Source: Arthrobacter sp. CAN_C5 (lineage in GTDB: Bacteria; Actinomycetota; Actinomycetes; Actinomycetales; Micrococcaceae). Taken from it: a stretch of 64,000 nucleotides of DNA. Below the pieces are notes generated by a model. The model worked only from the letters and a program-made list of their open reading frames with translations, was not told where the DNA came from and ran no database searches. How positions within the stretch are numbered: position 1 is the first letter of the stretch; each line of letters begins with the position of its first letter. The position numbers and the translations under genes were made by a program. Below, in pieces: positions 52,488 to 61,976 of this stretch. The stretch is taken from contig NZ_JAGGMZ010000001.1 of NCBI RefSeq assembly GCF_017875735.1, forward strand, positions 1,302,001 to 1,366,000, read 5' to 3'.

Positions 52488-53391
52488 CCCGGTGCTCCAC
52501 CCGGATGTTGTGAGCTTCAGCCCACCCCGGGTCCTGCGCCTGACCGAACCACATCAGTTCCACCCGGCGCAGGCTGCCATGCAGTCGTTCACCGAGCAGC
52601 GCTGACATCTGGTAGCCCGCGCGGAGGATGAAACGGCACATGGACCGCGGCAGCACCATGGGGGTGCCTCCGGCTGCCTCCAGTACGGAGCGGACCGTCA
52701 TTCCTTCGCCGGGCTGCAGGATGACAGCCGGAAGAGGTCCGGCAAAAGAACCCACCTGAACCACATAATCGGCCAGGGACTCCACCGACGTGACCGGGGT
52801 GCTTGCGGTTCCGGGTGCGGCTACCGAGGCCAGGGGTGATGCTGCCAGCCGCGCGAGCGCGGCGGTCGTCGGGCGATCGGCACCCTGCACCGACGTGGCG
52901 CGGACCACCACCGGGTGCGTTCCTTCAACCCCACCCCGTCCAACGGTGAGACGGAGTGCCTCCTCACCCAGTGCCTTGCTCCGGGAGTAGGCCGAAAACG
53001 GCGCCAGGTCGAAGGACTCGTCCAGGACCTCCCGTTGACCCTGGACCGCTGCACTGCTCAGGTGGATCAGCCGGTCCACCCGCGCTGCCGAGCAGGCGTA
53101 GGCCAGGACAGCGGGGAGCAGCGCGTTTGCTCCGCGGAGTTCAGCCGTGTCAGCGCTTCGTGGCGCGGCGACACCAGCGGCGTTGACCACCACTGAAGCA
53201 CCGGACAGTGCCGCGGCGAGCCCGGCGACCGACGGGTGGCGGGCTGCCTCATCGAGGATCTGTCCAGCGGACCGGGCATCGCTCGCCAGGCGGGGTGCCG
53301 CGATACCCGTCACCTCCACACCCGCATCCTGCGCGGCACGTAACACGGCCGATCCGACAAACCCGGTAGCGCCAACAATCACCCAGGGCAT
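52396..53391 (-). CDS. NAD-dependent epimerase/dehydratase family protein
   Basis: A 331-residue extended SDR. The nucleotide motif is IVGATGFVGSAVLRAA at the N-terminus, VVNAAGVAAP near residue 67, LIHLSSAAVQG near 110 and the YSRSK catalytic pair near 133. The C-terminal half resembles sugar-nucleotide or UDP-glucose epimerases but no specific substrate is evident. It ends with a basic tail that overlaps tsaC by 92 bases in antisense orientation. It is followed upstream (in its transcript) by two GT2 glycosyltransferases, so a role in glycan synthesis is likely. Confidence 0.85.
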   Translation of the reverse strand: MPWVIVGATGFVGSAVLRAAQDAGVEVTGIAAPRLASDARSAGQILDEAARHPSVAGLAAALSGASVVVNAAGVAAPRSADTAELRGANALLPAVLAYACSAARVDRLIHLSSAAVQGQREVLDESFDLAPFSAYSRSKALGEEALRLTVGRGGVEGTHPVVVRATSVQGADRPTTAALARLAASPLASVAAPGTASTPVTSVESLADYVVQVGSFAGPLPAVILQPGEGMTVRSVLEAAGGTPMVLPRSMCRFILRAGYQMSALLGERLHGSLRRVELMWFGQAQDPGWAEAHNIRVEHRVSGVLEAAGSRRRQGRAGRNRQNPQERQVP

Positions 53392-53393
53392 CG

Positions 53394-54380
53394 TCAGTTC
53401 TTCTCCCTCAGCAGCTCGGACCGCTCAGGGCGTTCGGCAGGAGGTTCCAGGGACGGCATGGGCTGCCACGAAGGATCCGTAAGGATGGCGCGCGACTGCC
53501 GCCAGCCCCGCCAGAGCGGTGCCAGCCCGGAGAGGGAGTGCTCGACGGCGACCAGCCGGAACACTTCCTTGGCGGCGGTCAGCAGGGTGCCCAGACCAAA
53601 GCCCCAGCGGTTGAACCTGCCGTTGATCCTGAGATAGCGCGCCTGATGGCCCCGGTTCCGCATGCCGCAGTAGCGGCCCAGATCATTTGAATCGTTCAGG
53701 TGCCGCACTCCGAGGTCAATCTGTTTCTGGGGCCGGGCTTTTTTCAGCACGTACTCGTTGATGTACACCACCGGCTCGGACTGGGAGATCAGCCAGCCGT
53801 AGGTGGTGTCGTCCCCGTTGAGGAAGAACCGGGGATCGGGGAGACCCACGCGGCGCACCACATCGGCGTGGACCAGCATTCCTTCGAAGCAGCCCACATT
53901 GGTATGGAATACGCGGCTATGGCGAAACACGTTGCCGCGGACCGGGAAGTGTACGCCGAGAAAAGCGTTGAACTGGTGCTGCCAGAAGAACGGTTTGCCC
54001 GAGTGGTCGTACCGGCGCCCGTGAAGGCAGCGATACGTCTGCAGCTGCGGCTGGAATGCGGCGATCGCGCCGGGAAGCACCTCGACGTCGTCGTCCATCA
54101 GCCAGAGCCACTCGGCGCCCTCGGCGAGTGCCCGCTCCGCCCCGGCCGAGAAACCGCCGGATCCGCCGACATTCTTCTTCAACCGGTGATGAATCAGCGG
54201 CACCGGGAGGTTCGCCTGCGCAATGACCTCGTCCGTGGCATCGGTACTCGCGTTGTTGACCACAATGACGTTCTGCGGTGCCGGATCCAGCTGCGCAATG
54301 GTTTCGAGCAGGACCCGGAGGTAGCCTGCCCGGTTGAAGGTGGTGACAACCACCGTCACGGCGGGGTCGGAGGCGGTCAT
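53394..54380 (-). CDS. Glycosyltransferase family 2
   Basis: A 328-residue GT-A enzyme. VTVVVTTFNRAGYLRVLLETI, VVNNASTDATDEVI and WLMDDDVEVLPGAI (the DxD metal motif) define GT2. The later part contains FFLNGDDTTYGWLISQ and RPQKQIDLGVRHL, as in rhamnosyl- or galactofuranosyl-transferases (GlfT/WbbL-like). ATG 54380 is one base after the upstream GT2 stop; ATG 54392 and 54410 are alternatives. It ends two bases before the epimerase start. Acts at the cytoplasmic membrane on a lipid-linked glycan, by inference. Confidence 0.85.
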   Translation of the reverse strand: MTASDPAVTVVVTTFNRAGYLRVLLETIAQLDPAPQNVIVVNNASTDATDEVIAQANLPVPLIHHRLKKNVGGSGGFSAGAERALAEGAEWLWLMDDDVEVLPGAIAAFQPQLQTYRCLHGRRYDHSGKPFFWQHQFNAFLGVHFPVRGNVFRHSRVFHTNVGCFEGMLVHADVVRRVGLPDPRFFLNGDDTTYGWLISQSEPVVYINEYVLKKARPQKQIDLGVRHLNDSNDLGRYCGMRNRGHQARYLRINGRFNRWGFGLGTLLTAAKEVFRLVAVEHSLSGLAPLWRGWRQSRAILTDPSWQPMPSLEPPAERPERSELLREKN

Positions 54381-54381
54381 C

Positions 54382-55317
54382 TCAGAATCCATGGTCCGAG
54401 GGGGGCCCAAAACCGCGTCCGCGCACGCCGGTGGAGTAGGCCCTGAACCAGTCGGCGAGTCCGCGCGGGTCGCGATGCGCCAGGTAATAGAGCGGGTAGC
54501 CCACGCCGTCCGCGATGAGAGATTTCACCCGGCCATACCGGCGCGTCAAATATCCGCGGTTACGGAAGTAGTAATAACGCTTGAACGCCGTCTCGGGGAC
54601 GAGCACGTGCAGCCGGTCACCGAGGACCTGGTGTGTTTCCGCCCACCCCGGAGGATGGCTCAGGGCAACGGTGGTCACCGTGCCGAACGGAATGCCGGCA
54701 CGCCGGAGCCGCAGCATGAAATCCGTTTCATCTCCGCGGATGAACAGGCGGAGATCGGGAAGTCCCACCCGGAAAAACACGTCGGTGCGGATCAACGCGC
54801 CGTTGAAGAATTGGCCAACGTCTCTGATGATCCCCAGCTTCTCGACTTCGGCACGGTCGTGCACCGAACGCCCAGCCAACCGGAAAGGAAAGGACAGCCG
54901 GGTCGGCTCTCCGGGGGCCACGATCAGGGGTACGACGACGTCGAGTCCCTCCGCTTTCGCGGCTGCCAGCAGGGTAGCGAGGGCTTCCGGATCCTCCGGG
55001 TGGGCGTCGTCGTCCATGATCCAGACCCACTCGGCGCCGCTGGCCATCGCGGACAGGATGGCAAGGGAAAACCCGCCTGCACCGCCAAGATTGCTCAGGG
55101 AGCGGATGTAGTTCACCGGTGCGTCGGATTCGACGGCGATTGCCTCGATGTCCCGGGTTCCCGAGTCAACCAGCGCGACCGAGGTGAGCGGCGTGCTCTG
55201 TTGGGACAGTGCCAGCAGGAGGGTACGCAGGTCGTCAGGGCGGTCAAATGTCACTGCCGCAACGGCCACGGTATCCTGCAAAACAGTCCTTTCCGGTCCG
55301 CTCACAACACGCCTCAA
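54382..55317 (-). CDS. Glycosyltransferase family 2
   Basis: A 311-residue GT2 protein. AAVTFDRPDDLRTLLLALSQQ, LSNLGGAGGFSLAI and WVWIMDDDAHPEDPEAL contain the GT-A nucleotide-sugar fold and DDD metal motif; LFIRGDETDFMLRLRRAG and LSHPPGWAETH follow. This pattern fits mycobacterial-type galactofuranosyltransferase or rhamnosyltransferase families. One base separates its stop from the next GT2 start, indicating an operon of GT2-GT2-epimerase on the minus strand. It is divergent from the dehydratase at 55443. Confidence 0.87.
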   Translation of the reverse strand: MRRVVSGPERTVLQDTVAVAAVTFDRPDDLRTLLLALSQQSTPLTSVALVDSGTRDIEAIAVESDAPVNYIRSLSNLGGAGGFSLAILSAMASGAEWVWIMDDDAHPEDPEALATLLAAAKAEGLDVVVPLIVAPGEPTRLSFPFRLAGRSVHDRAEVEKLGIIRDVGQFFNGALIRTDVFFRVGLPDLRLFIRGDETDFMLRLRRAGIPFGTVTTVALSHPPGWAETHQVLGDRLHVLVPETAFKRYYYFRNRGYLTRRYGRVKSLIADGVGYPLYYLAHRDPRGLADWFRAYSTGVRGRGFGPPSDHGF

Positions 55318-55442
55318 AAGCAGTCAGGGCCGGGTAGTGCGGTTAGTATTCTCGGGTAGGGAGAGTCTATTACACCAGCACGAGCTGATACTTTGCCGTG
55401 AGGACTTACCCCTCGCCGTGAGGACTCCTCTACACGATTGCC

Positions 55443-57299
55443 ATGACCGCCGAGCCGTTGTTAGGAACCATGAAACTCGCTGACAGCGCGGATCCAGCCC
55501 GGGAAGGGCCAGATAACCGCAGCACGACGCGGTCGGAGAAGCCGACGCTCTGGCTCTGGTCGCAGTACATTTTCGATTCGGTGGCCTGGGTGGTCGCGAT
55601 TGTGTTGGCCCTGGTACTCCGGTACGAGCTACTGATCAACCAGATCAACGTGACGGGGGTGGTGGTGTTCTGCGCGGCGGCCCTCGCCGCCCAGCTCGCA
55701 GTAGGTCTGAGCTTCGCCCTCTATCGCGGCCGTTATAGTTTCGGCAGCTTCCACGAGGCACGACTACTGGTGATCGTCACGGTCATCGTCTCGGTGATCC
55801 TCCTGCTGGTCAGTGTCGCCTTCTTCTCGATCATCGAAATTCCGCGCAGCATCGGCATCATCGCGTTCCCGTTTGCCTGCATGTTCATGGCCTCCACCAG
55901 GTACCTCAAACGCATGTTTGTTGAAAGCAAGGCAAAACCCGGTGAGGATGCACAGCGGACCCTCATCTACGGAGCCGGGTTCCTCGGTGGTTCGCTGGTG
56001 GGTCGGATGCTCCAGGACCGGGACTCACCGTACTTTCCGGTGGGCCTGATCGACGATGACCCCGCCAAGAAACACCTCCGCCTTGCCACCGTTCCAGTCC
56101 TGGGCCGGCTTGAGGACCTTCCGGGGATCATCGCGCGCACCCGGGCTTCGGTGCTGGTGATCGCGTTCGCCGACGTCGAAGCAGCCCAGGTGCGCCGGGT
56201 GTCCGATCTGGTGGCCGGAATGAACATCAGGGTCCTGGTCCTGCCACCCCTGCGGGATATGCTCGCGACCGAAGGGTCTGGCGCCGGTTTCTCCGACTTT
56301 CGCGAGGTTGCGGTCGAGGACCTCATTGGTCGCCGGCCCGTGGACATCCACGCCGACGAGGTCGCCGGGTACATCACCGGAAAGAAGGTGCTGGTCACCG
56401 GCGCCGGCGGATCCATCGGATCCGAGCTGTGCCGTCAGCTGGCGCAGTTCAACCCCGCCGAGCTCATCATGCTCGACCGCGACGAAACGGGACTGCAGAC
56501 CACCCAGCTCTCCATGACGGGGCGTGGACTGCTGACCGGCAAGGACACCGTCCTGGCGGACATTCGCGATGCCGACACGCTGCAGGCGATCTTTGGGGAA
56601 CGCAAACCCGAGGTGGTGTTCCACGCGGCAGCCCTCAAGCACGTGTCGTTGCTCGAGCAGTACCCGGAAGAAGCCTGGAAAACCAACGTCCTGGGCACCC
56701 AGAACGTGCTCAACGCCGCCAAGGCAGCAGGCGTGACCCATTTCGTGAACATTTCCACCGACAAGGCGGCGAACCCCACCAGCGTGCTGGGTCACTCGAA
56801 ACGGGTCGCCGAGAAGCTCACCGCCTGGCAGGCTACTCAGACTGCGAACAGTTACGTCTCGGTCCGGTTCGGCAACGTCATCGGAAGCCGGGGCTCGATG
56901 CTGCCCCTCTTTACCGAGCAGATCAGGGTGGGCGGACCCATCACCGTGACCGACCCTGAGGTCACCCGGTTCTTCATGACCATTCCCGAGGCCTGCCAGT
57001 TGGTGATCCAGGCCGGGGCTATTGGACGCCCGGGTGAGGTGCTGATCCTGGACATGGGCGAGGCGGTGAAAATCCTCGACGTCGCGCAACGGATGATCAC
57101 GATGTCGGGTAAGGACATTGAAATAGTTTTCACCGGTCTCAGGCCGGGGGAGAAGATGCATGAGGAACTGGTCGGATTCGGCGAAGACGGTTCCCGTCCG
57201 CTGCACCCGAAAATCTCGCACACCAACGTATCGATTCTGGACCCGGGACAGCTGAACCTGCTCGACTGGAAACGCAAGGGCGGGATTCTCGATGCTTGA
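55443..57299 (+). CDS. Membrane-bound nucleoside-diphosphate-sugar 4,6-dehydratase/epimerase (CapD/WbpM/FlaA1 family)
   Basis: A 618-residue protein. Four N-terminal membrane helices (residues ~35-155) precede a CoA-binding-like domain with LIYGAGFLGGSLVGRML near 178, then the SDR domain with VLVTGAGGSIGSELCRQLAQF near 315 and NISTDKAANPTSVLGHSKRVAEK near 438. Where classical SDRs have YxxxK this reads LGHSK, so the Tyr is Leu; large family members often have Met there. Likely makes a UDP-sugar precursor for envelope glycans. It overlaps wecA by eight bases. Confidence 0.9.
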   Translation: MTAEPLLGTMKLADSADPAREGPDNRSTTRSEKPTLWLWSQYIFDSVAWVVAIVLALVLRYELLINQINVTGVVVFCAAALAAQLAVGLSFALYRGRYSFGSFHEARLLVIVTVIVSVILLLVSVAFFSIIEIPRSIGIIAFPFACMFMASTRYLKRMFVESKAKPGEDAQRTLIYGAGFLGGSLVGRMLQDRDSPYFPVGLIDDDPAKKHLRLATVPVLGRLEDLPGIIARTRASVLVIAFADVEAAQVRRVSDLVAGMNIRVLVLPPLRDMLATEGSGAGFSDFREVAVEDLIGRRPVDIHADEVAGYITGKKVLVTGAGGSIGSELCRQLAQFNPAELIMLDRDETGLQTTQLSMTGRGLLTGKDTVLADIRDADTLQAIFGERKPEVVFHAAALKHVSLLEQYPEEAWKTNVLGTQNVLNAAKAAGVTHFVNISTDKAANPTSVLGHSKRVAEKLTAWQATQTANSYVSVRFGNVIGSRGSMLPLFTEQIRVGGPITVTDPEVTRFFMTIPEACQLVIQAGAIGRPGEVLILDMGEAVKILDVAQRMITMSGKDIEIVFTGLRPGEKMHEELVGFGEDGSRPLHPKISHTNVSILDPGQLNLLDWKRKGGILDA

Positions 57300-58314
57300 A
57301 CTCCAGCTCGCCCTCGTGGTCGGTACCTCCCTGGTCCTCAGCGCTCTTTTGCCTTTCGTCCTCAAGCCGGTGCTGGCGAAGCTCGGGGTGCTGGACATCC
57401 CCAATGAGCGGTCCTCTCACACAACGGTGGTGATCCGCGGAGTGGGGATCACCGTGGCGGTGGGCATCGCGGCGTCGCTGGTGCTTTCCCTTGCCATCGG
57501 GCTGGTGGCCGTGGATCGGTCGTTGATCGTGATTATTCTGTCCATGCTCTCCGTCGCGGCGTTGCTGGGCTGGATCGAGGACTATCGTGGAATCTCGATT
57601 AGGGTGCGTGCAGTTCTGCAACTGATGATCGGAGCGGTAGGTACCGCAGCGCTGGCGTGGACCATCGGGCAGAGCTTCTGGTGGGTTCCGGTGGGTGCGC
57701 TAGCCGTGGCTGCGTACATCAACGCGGCAAACTTCATGGATGGCATCAACGGTATCTCCGGTATGCATGGAGTGGCGGTAGGCGCCTTCTATGCGATCGC
57801 CGGGATGCTCAGTGACCAGCTCTGGCTCGTTGTTGCAGGCCTGGTGGTGGCGGCAGCCTTTGCGGGGTTCCTGCCCTGGAATCTGGGTAGGGGATTCGTG
57901 TTCCTCGGCGATGTGGGCAGTTACCTACTGGGCGCCTCCATCGCGGCGATAGCTGTCACCGGATTGCTCGCTGGGGTGTACCTCGAGTATCTGTTCTCAC
58001 CGGTGCTGATTTACCTCGCCGACACCTTCACCACCTTCCTGCGCCGCGTCCGGGCCGGTGACCGCTGGTACGCCTCCCACCGTGAGCATGTCTACCAGCG
58101 CCTGACCGACGTGGGACTGACCCACGTCCAATCGGCGCTCCTGGTCACCGGCTGTTCGGTGCTCACCGGCGCTGCCGGATTTGTCGCGGCGACTGCCTCG
58201 CCATTCGTTGCGGTCGCGTTCTCTCTGCTGGCCGCCGGGGTAGTGGTGTTCTACCTCTACTCACCTCGGCTGTTGACCGGCCGCGTCAAGGCCTCCCGCA
58301 CTCTGCCCGGGTGA
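57292..58314 (+). CDS. wecA: Undecaprenyl-phosphate sugar-1-phosphate transferase (MraY/WecA family)
   Basis: A 340-residue polytopic protein with about eleven membrane helices. IEDYRGISIRVRAVLQ, NAANFMDGINGISGMHG (the DGIDG-type motif), FLGDVGSYLLG and HREHVYQRL are signatures of the family that puts GlcNAc-1-phosphate on undecaprenyl (or decaprenyl) phosphate to begin glycan synthesis. In mycobacteria the WecA gene also lies just before the atp operon. ATG 57292 overlaps the preceding dehydratase. Confidence 0.9.
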   Translation: MLELQLALVVGTSLVLSALLPFVLKPVLAKLGVLDIPNERSSHTTVVIRGVGITVAVGIAASLVLSLAIGLVAVDRSLIVIILSMLSVAALLGWIEDYRGISIRVRAVLQLMIGAVGTAALAWTIGQSFWWVPVGALAVAAYINAANFMDGINGISGMHGVAVGAFYAIAGMLSDQLWLVVAGLVVAAAFAGFLPWNLGRGFVFLGDVGSYLLGASIAAIAVTGLLAGVYLEYLFSPVLIYLADTFTTFLRRVRAGDRWYASHREHVYQRLTDVGLTHVQSALLVTGCSVLTGAAGFVAATASPFVAVAFSLLAAGVVVFYLYSPRLLTGRVKASRTLPG

Positions 58315-58343
58315 GCGGGTCGAACCCCGATTTCTCTTTACTG

Positions 58344-58349
58344 TAGAAT
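58344..58349 (+). promoter_or_regulatory. Candidate -10 box (TAGAAT) of the atp operon
   Basis: TAGAAT lies 78 bases upstream of the first ATP synthase gene, after the wecA stop. It is the best -10 in the gap; no strong -35 is present. Confidence 0.45.
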
Positions 58350-58427
58350 TGATACGCAGTCCGCGGCGTTCCTCCCGTGGCCTGAGTCGGGGACTTCCCT
58401 CACATCGAATCTACGGATGGATTCCCT

Positions 58428-58931
58428 ATGAGCACACCTGACGCCCCAGGCGTCGGTGCCCGTCGAGGCACTACCCATCCCGCCGCTGATCCGTCAGGAT
58501 CCCTCTGGCTGGGAATCCTTAAAAAATGCGTTCTGGTCACTACCTCAGCCATTGCCGTGACCGCTGCGGTCGCGATTTTCGTCACCGGTCCGGGCGCTGC
58601 CTTGAGCGCGTTGTTCGGGTTAGCGGTCGTCGTCGCTTTCTTCGGGATCAGCCTTGCTGTTGGACACTTCGCTGGACGCAATAACCCATCGGGTGCCATC
58701 GGGCTCTTCGCCGTAACGTATGCGATCAAGGTTGTTGGGTTCGCGGTTGTTCTCTTCGTGCTCGGGACTCCACCATGGCTCGAGCCGAACTGGTTCTTCG
58801 CCGGCGCTGTCGGAACGGTGATTCTTTGGCAAACGGTGGAACTCTATGTCTTCTCCAAGGCGCGGCACCAGCTTTACAACGACCCGGAGCCGGTCAAGCC
58901 AGCTCCAGGAAATGAGGGAGACCGTGGCTGA
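58428..58931 (+). CDS. AtpI-like membrane protein of the ATP synthase operon
   Basis: A 167-residue protein with about four hydrophobic segments (CVLVTTSAIAVTAAVAIFV, ALSALFGLAVVVAFFGISLA, IGLFAVTYAIKVVGFAVVLFVLG, WFFAGAVGTVILWQTVELYVF). Position and layout fit AtpI, an assembly factor for the c-ring. Similarity is weak, as is usual for this protein. It overlaps the next gene by eight bases. Confidence 0.7.
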   Translation: MSTPDAPGVGARRGTTHPAADPSGSLWLGILKKCVLVTTSAIAVTAAVAIFVTGPGAALSALFGLAVVVAFFGISLAVGHFAGRNNPSGAIGLFAVTYAIKVVGFAVVLFVLGTPPWLEPNWFFAGAVGTVILWQTVELYVFSKARHQLYNDPEPVKPAPGNEGDRG

Positions 58932-59253
58932 TTCGCGCCCACAGGACCCCCGACAGTCGTCTACGGCAAACACTGATGGTGGGGCCGATCGGGGCCCCTA
59001 CGGTGAGGGCGGATACAACGCTGGTATTGCCGTCTTTAGCTACATTATTGGCGGGATACTCGTCTGGAGTTTGATAGGGTGGGGGCTGGACAACCTCCTG
59101 GGAACACAATGGATAGTGCTCGTTGGAGGTCTCTTGGGTGCAGTCGGGGGTTTCTACCTCTCCCATATGCATAACCTCACCCGCACCATACAAGCTGAGC
59201 CCGGTTCGACGCCGCGGGACAGCAGCGGGAAGGCTGGGGAGAACCCTAAGTGA
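58924..59253 (+). CDS. AtpZ/AtpI-family small membrane protein
   Basis: A 109-residue protein from GTG 58924, which has GAGGGAG upstream and overlaps the preceding gene. After a hydrophilic N-terminus, two membrane helices (AVFSYIIGGILVWSLIGWGLDN, WIVLVGGLLGAVGGFYLSHM) have the AtpZ/F0F1-associated form. In other bacteria AtpZ with AtpI supports Mg2+/Ca2+ supply or c-ring assembly; role here inferred from position. The frame continuing back to 58846 is not supported. Confidence 0.72.
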   Translation: MADSRPQDPRQSSTANTDGGADRGPYGEGGYNAGIAVFSYIIGGILVWSLIGWGLDNLLGTQWIVLVGGLLGAVGGFYLSHMHNLTRTIQAEPGSTPRDSSGKAGENPK

Positions 59254-59338
59254 ATGTCGAAAACTTAATGAGTCGGAGCAGTAAATCCATGCCCGATCAG
59301 AACCTGCCCAACGATGGACACTGCAGAGAGGAAACGCG

Positions 59339-60160
59339 TTGATCGCGCTTGCGCTCCCGGCCACTACAACGGATGAGGGTTTCGTAGCCCCCACAATTGA
59401 CGACACCCACTACCGGGATATTTTCCCGTGGGGCGGTGAATACGGCGTCTGGTTCGAGGGTGGCTTCGGCAAGCAGATGCTGATGATTATCCTGTCAGTC
59501 ATCTTTATTGCCATCTTCTTCATCATTGCCTCCCGCAAGGGAAAGCTGGTCCCCGGCAAAATGCAGTTCCTGGGGGAGTCCGCCTACGGATTCGTCAGGA
59601 ACTCCATCGGTAAGGACATTATCGGTGGCAAGGACTTCATGAAGTATGTGCCGTGGCTTTTCACCGCATTCTTCTTCGTCCTCGTAAACAACATTTTCGG
59701 CGCGATTCCGTTCCTTCAGTTGCCGAGCTTCTCCCATCCAGGTAGCGCCTACGCCATTGCGGGGATTTTCTACCTACTCTGGGTTGGCATTGGCATCAAG
59801 AAGCACGGACTGCGTTACTTCAAACTGGCAGTTGTCCCGTCGGGGGTTCCCTGGTACATCCTGCCGATCGTGGTCCCCATCGAGATCATCTCGAACTTCC
59901 TCGTTCGTCCGGTGACCCACTCACTCCGACTCTTCGCCACTATGCTGGCAGGCCACCTGATCATCACCCTGGCCGGTTCGGCCATTGAATACATGGTGCT
60001 GACGGGAAACATCCTGCTACAGGGTACGAGCGTGCTGGTCCTGGTTGGAGCTGTCTCCATGTACATGCTTGAGGTGCTGATCATGATCCTCCAGGCGTAC
60101 GTGTTCACACTGCTGGCAGCCATCTACATCGAAGGCGCACTCCACGCCGACGCTCACTAA
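59339..60160 (+). CDS. atpB: ATP synthase F0 subunit a
   Basis: A 273-residue membrane protein starting at TTG 59339 with AGAGAGGAA upstream. RPVTHSLRLFATMLAGH near residue 190 holds the essential Arg of the proton channel. VNNIFGAIPFLQLP and the C-terminal helices MYMLEVLIMILQAYVFTLL match subunit a, which forms the two proton half-channels against the c-ring. The TTG start lowers its expression relative to atpE, a feature common for this subunit. Confidence 0.95.
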   Translation: MIALALPATTTDEGFVAPTIDDTHYRDIFPWGGEYGVWFEGGFGKQMLMIILSVIFIAIFFIIASRKGKLVPGKMQFLGESAYGFVRNSIGKDIIGGKDFMKYVPWLFTAFFFVLVNNIFGAIPFLQLPSFSHPGSAYAIAGIFYLLWVGIGIKKHGLRYFKLAVVPSGVPWYILPIVVPIEIISNFLVRPVTHSLRLFATMLAGHLIITLAGSAIEYMVLTGNILLQGTSVLVLVGAVSMYMLEVLIMILQAYVFTLLAAIYIEGALHADAH

Positions 60161-60246
60161 TTTTCACGACTAATTAATACAGACTTCCCCGTCGGGGATG
60201 ATCCCAAACAACCTGTCGCAGCAAGCGGCATCTTGAAAGGAACACA

Positions 60247-60462
60247 ATGGAAGTACAGGGTAGCCTCAACCTCGTTGGATACGGTCTCTCCGCAATTGGT
60301 GGTGGCATCGGTGTAGGACTCGTCTTCGCCGCATACATCAACGGTGTAGCGCGTCAGCCAGAAGCCCAGCGGGTCCTCCAGCCCATCGCCTTCCTCGGAC
60401 TGGCTTTGACTGAAGCACTCGCCATCCTCGGCTTGGTCTTCGCGTTCGTTATCGGCGCGTAA
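60247..60462 (+). CDS. atpE: ATP synthase F0 subunit c
   Basis: A 71-residue hairpin of two membrane helices. The glycine-rich first helix [13 protein letters not shown] and the second helix with the proton-binding Glu in [19 protein letters not shown] are complete; the polar loop carries RQPEAQ. GAAAGGAAC lies before the ATG. Forms the rotor ring. Confidence 0.96.
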   Translation: MEVQGSLNLVGYGLSAIGGGIGVGLVFAAYINGVARQPEAQRVLQPIAFLGLALTEALAILGLVFAFVIGA

Positions 60463-60509
60463 TTACGCGTCCGCCACGGTCCATAGACTAGCTAAAGAAA
60501 GACGGGTGA

Positions 60510-61060
<551 letters not shown>

Positions 61061-61061
<1 letters not shown>

Positions 61062-61876
61062 TGGCAGGTGTATCCAGCCAGTCCCTGGCAACGGCACTCA
61101 AAGATCTAGAAACCCGTCTGCCCGGCGCAACGCTGTCGTCGGCCGAGGAACTCTTCGGGGTCCTCGACATGCTCGATAGCAACGCCGGTCTCCGTCGCGC
61201 GCTGACCGATCCTTCCCGCGAAGGCAGGGACAAAGCCGCACTGGTTTCGACCCTGGTTGCGGGCAAGGTCTCAGAGCAGACAGCGACGGTGGTCGGGGAA
61301 CTGGTTTCCATGCGATGGGCCGCGGCCCGGGACCTTGGAGACGCGCTGGAAACCCTTGGTGCCACCGCAGCGATTGCGGTGGCAGAAAATCGGGGCAACG
61401 GTGCAGCAAGTCTGGAGAGTCTTGAAAACGACCTCTTCGACTTCATCAGGACCGTTGACTCGAGCCACGAATTGCAGCGTGCTCTGTCCGAGCGGCAGGC
61501 CACTGACGACGCCCGGGTTGCCCTGGCGCTGAAGCTGGTTCCCAACGCCGGACCAGAAGCGCAGCTGTTGGTGCGTCAGGCAGTACAGGCACCCCGCGGC
61601 ATCAAGCCCACTCACTTGGTGAAGCGGTTCGTTGAACTCGTGGCCAAACGGCATGACCGCTGGATTGCCAACGTCAGCGTTACCCGTCCGTTGACTGATG
61701 AGCAGTACGAGCGGTTGCAGCAGGGCCTCAACTCCCTGTTTGGACGCGAGCTCAGAACCGATGTCACCGTGGAGCCGTCGCTTATTGGCGGGGTCCGCGT
61801 CCAGGTTGGCGATGAAGTGGTTGATTCCACGGTTATCGCCAGGCTGTCTGAACTGCGGCGAAAGCTTGCGGTGTAG
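61061..61876 (+). CDS. atpH: ATP synthase F1 subunit delta
   Basis: A 271-residue delta subunit, longer than the ~177 residues of E. coli, as usual in actinobacteria. The N-terminal six-helix domain ([38 protein letters not shown]) is duplicated in part, and the C-terminal [35 protein letters not shown] is the family signature. It joins the b stalk to the top of F1. Starts in the TAATG overlap with atpF. Confidence 0.94.
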
Positions 61877-61976
61877 GACGGTACGCCGTCCTGGAGCCAG
61901 ACACACAACAGACTGAATTACACACCGGTCGCCGCGAAGCAGTGGTGATCACAACACAGGAGAGCAGGGACTGCAG

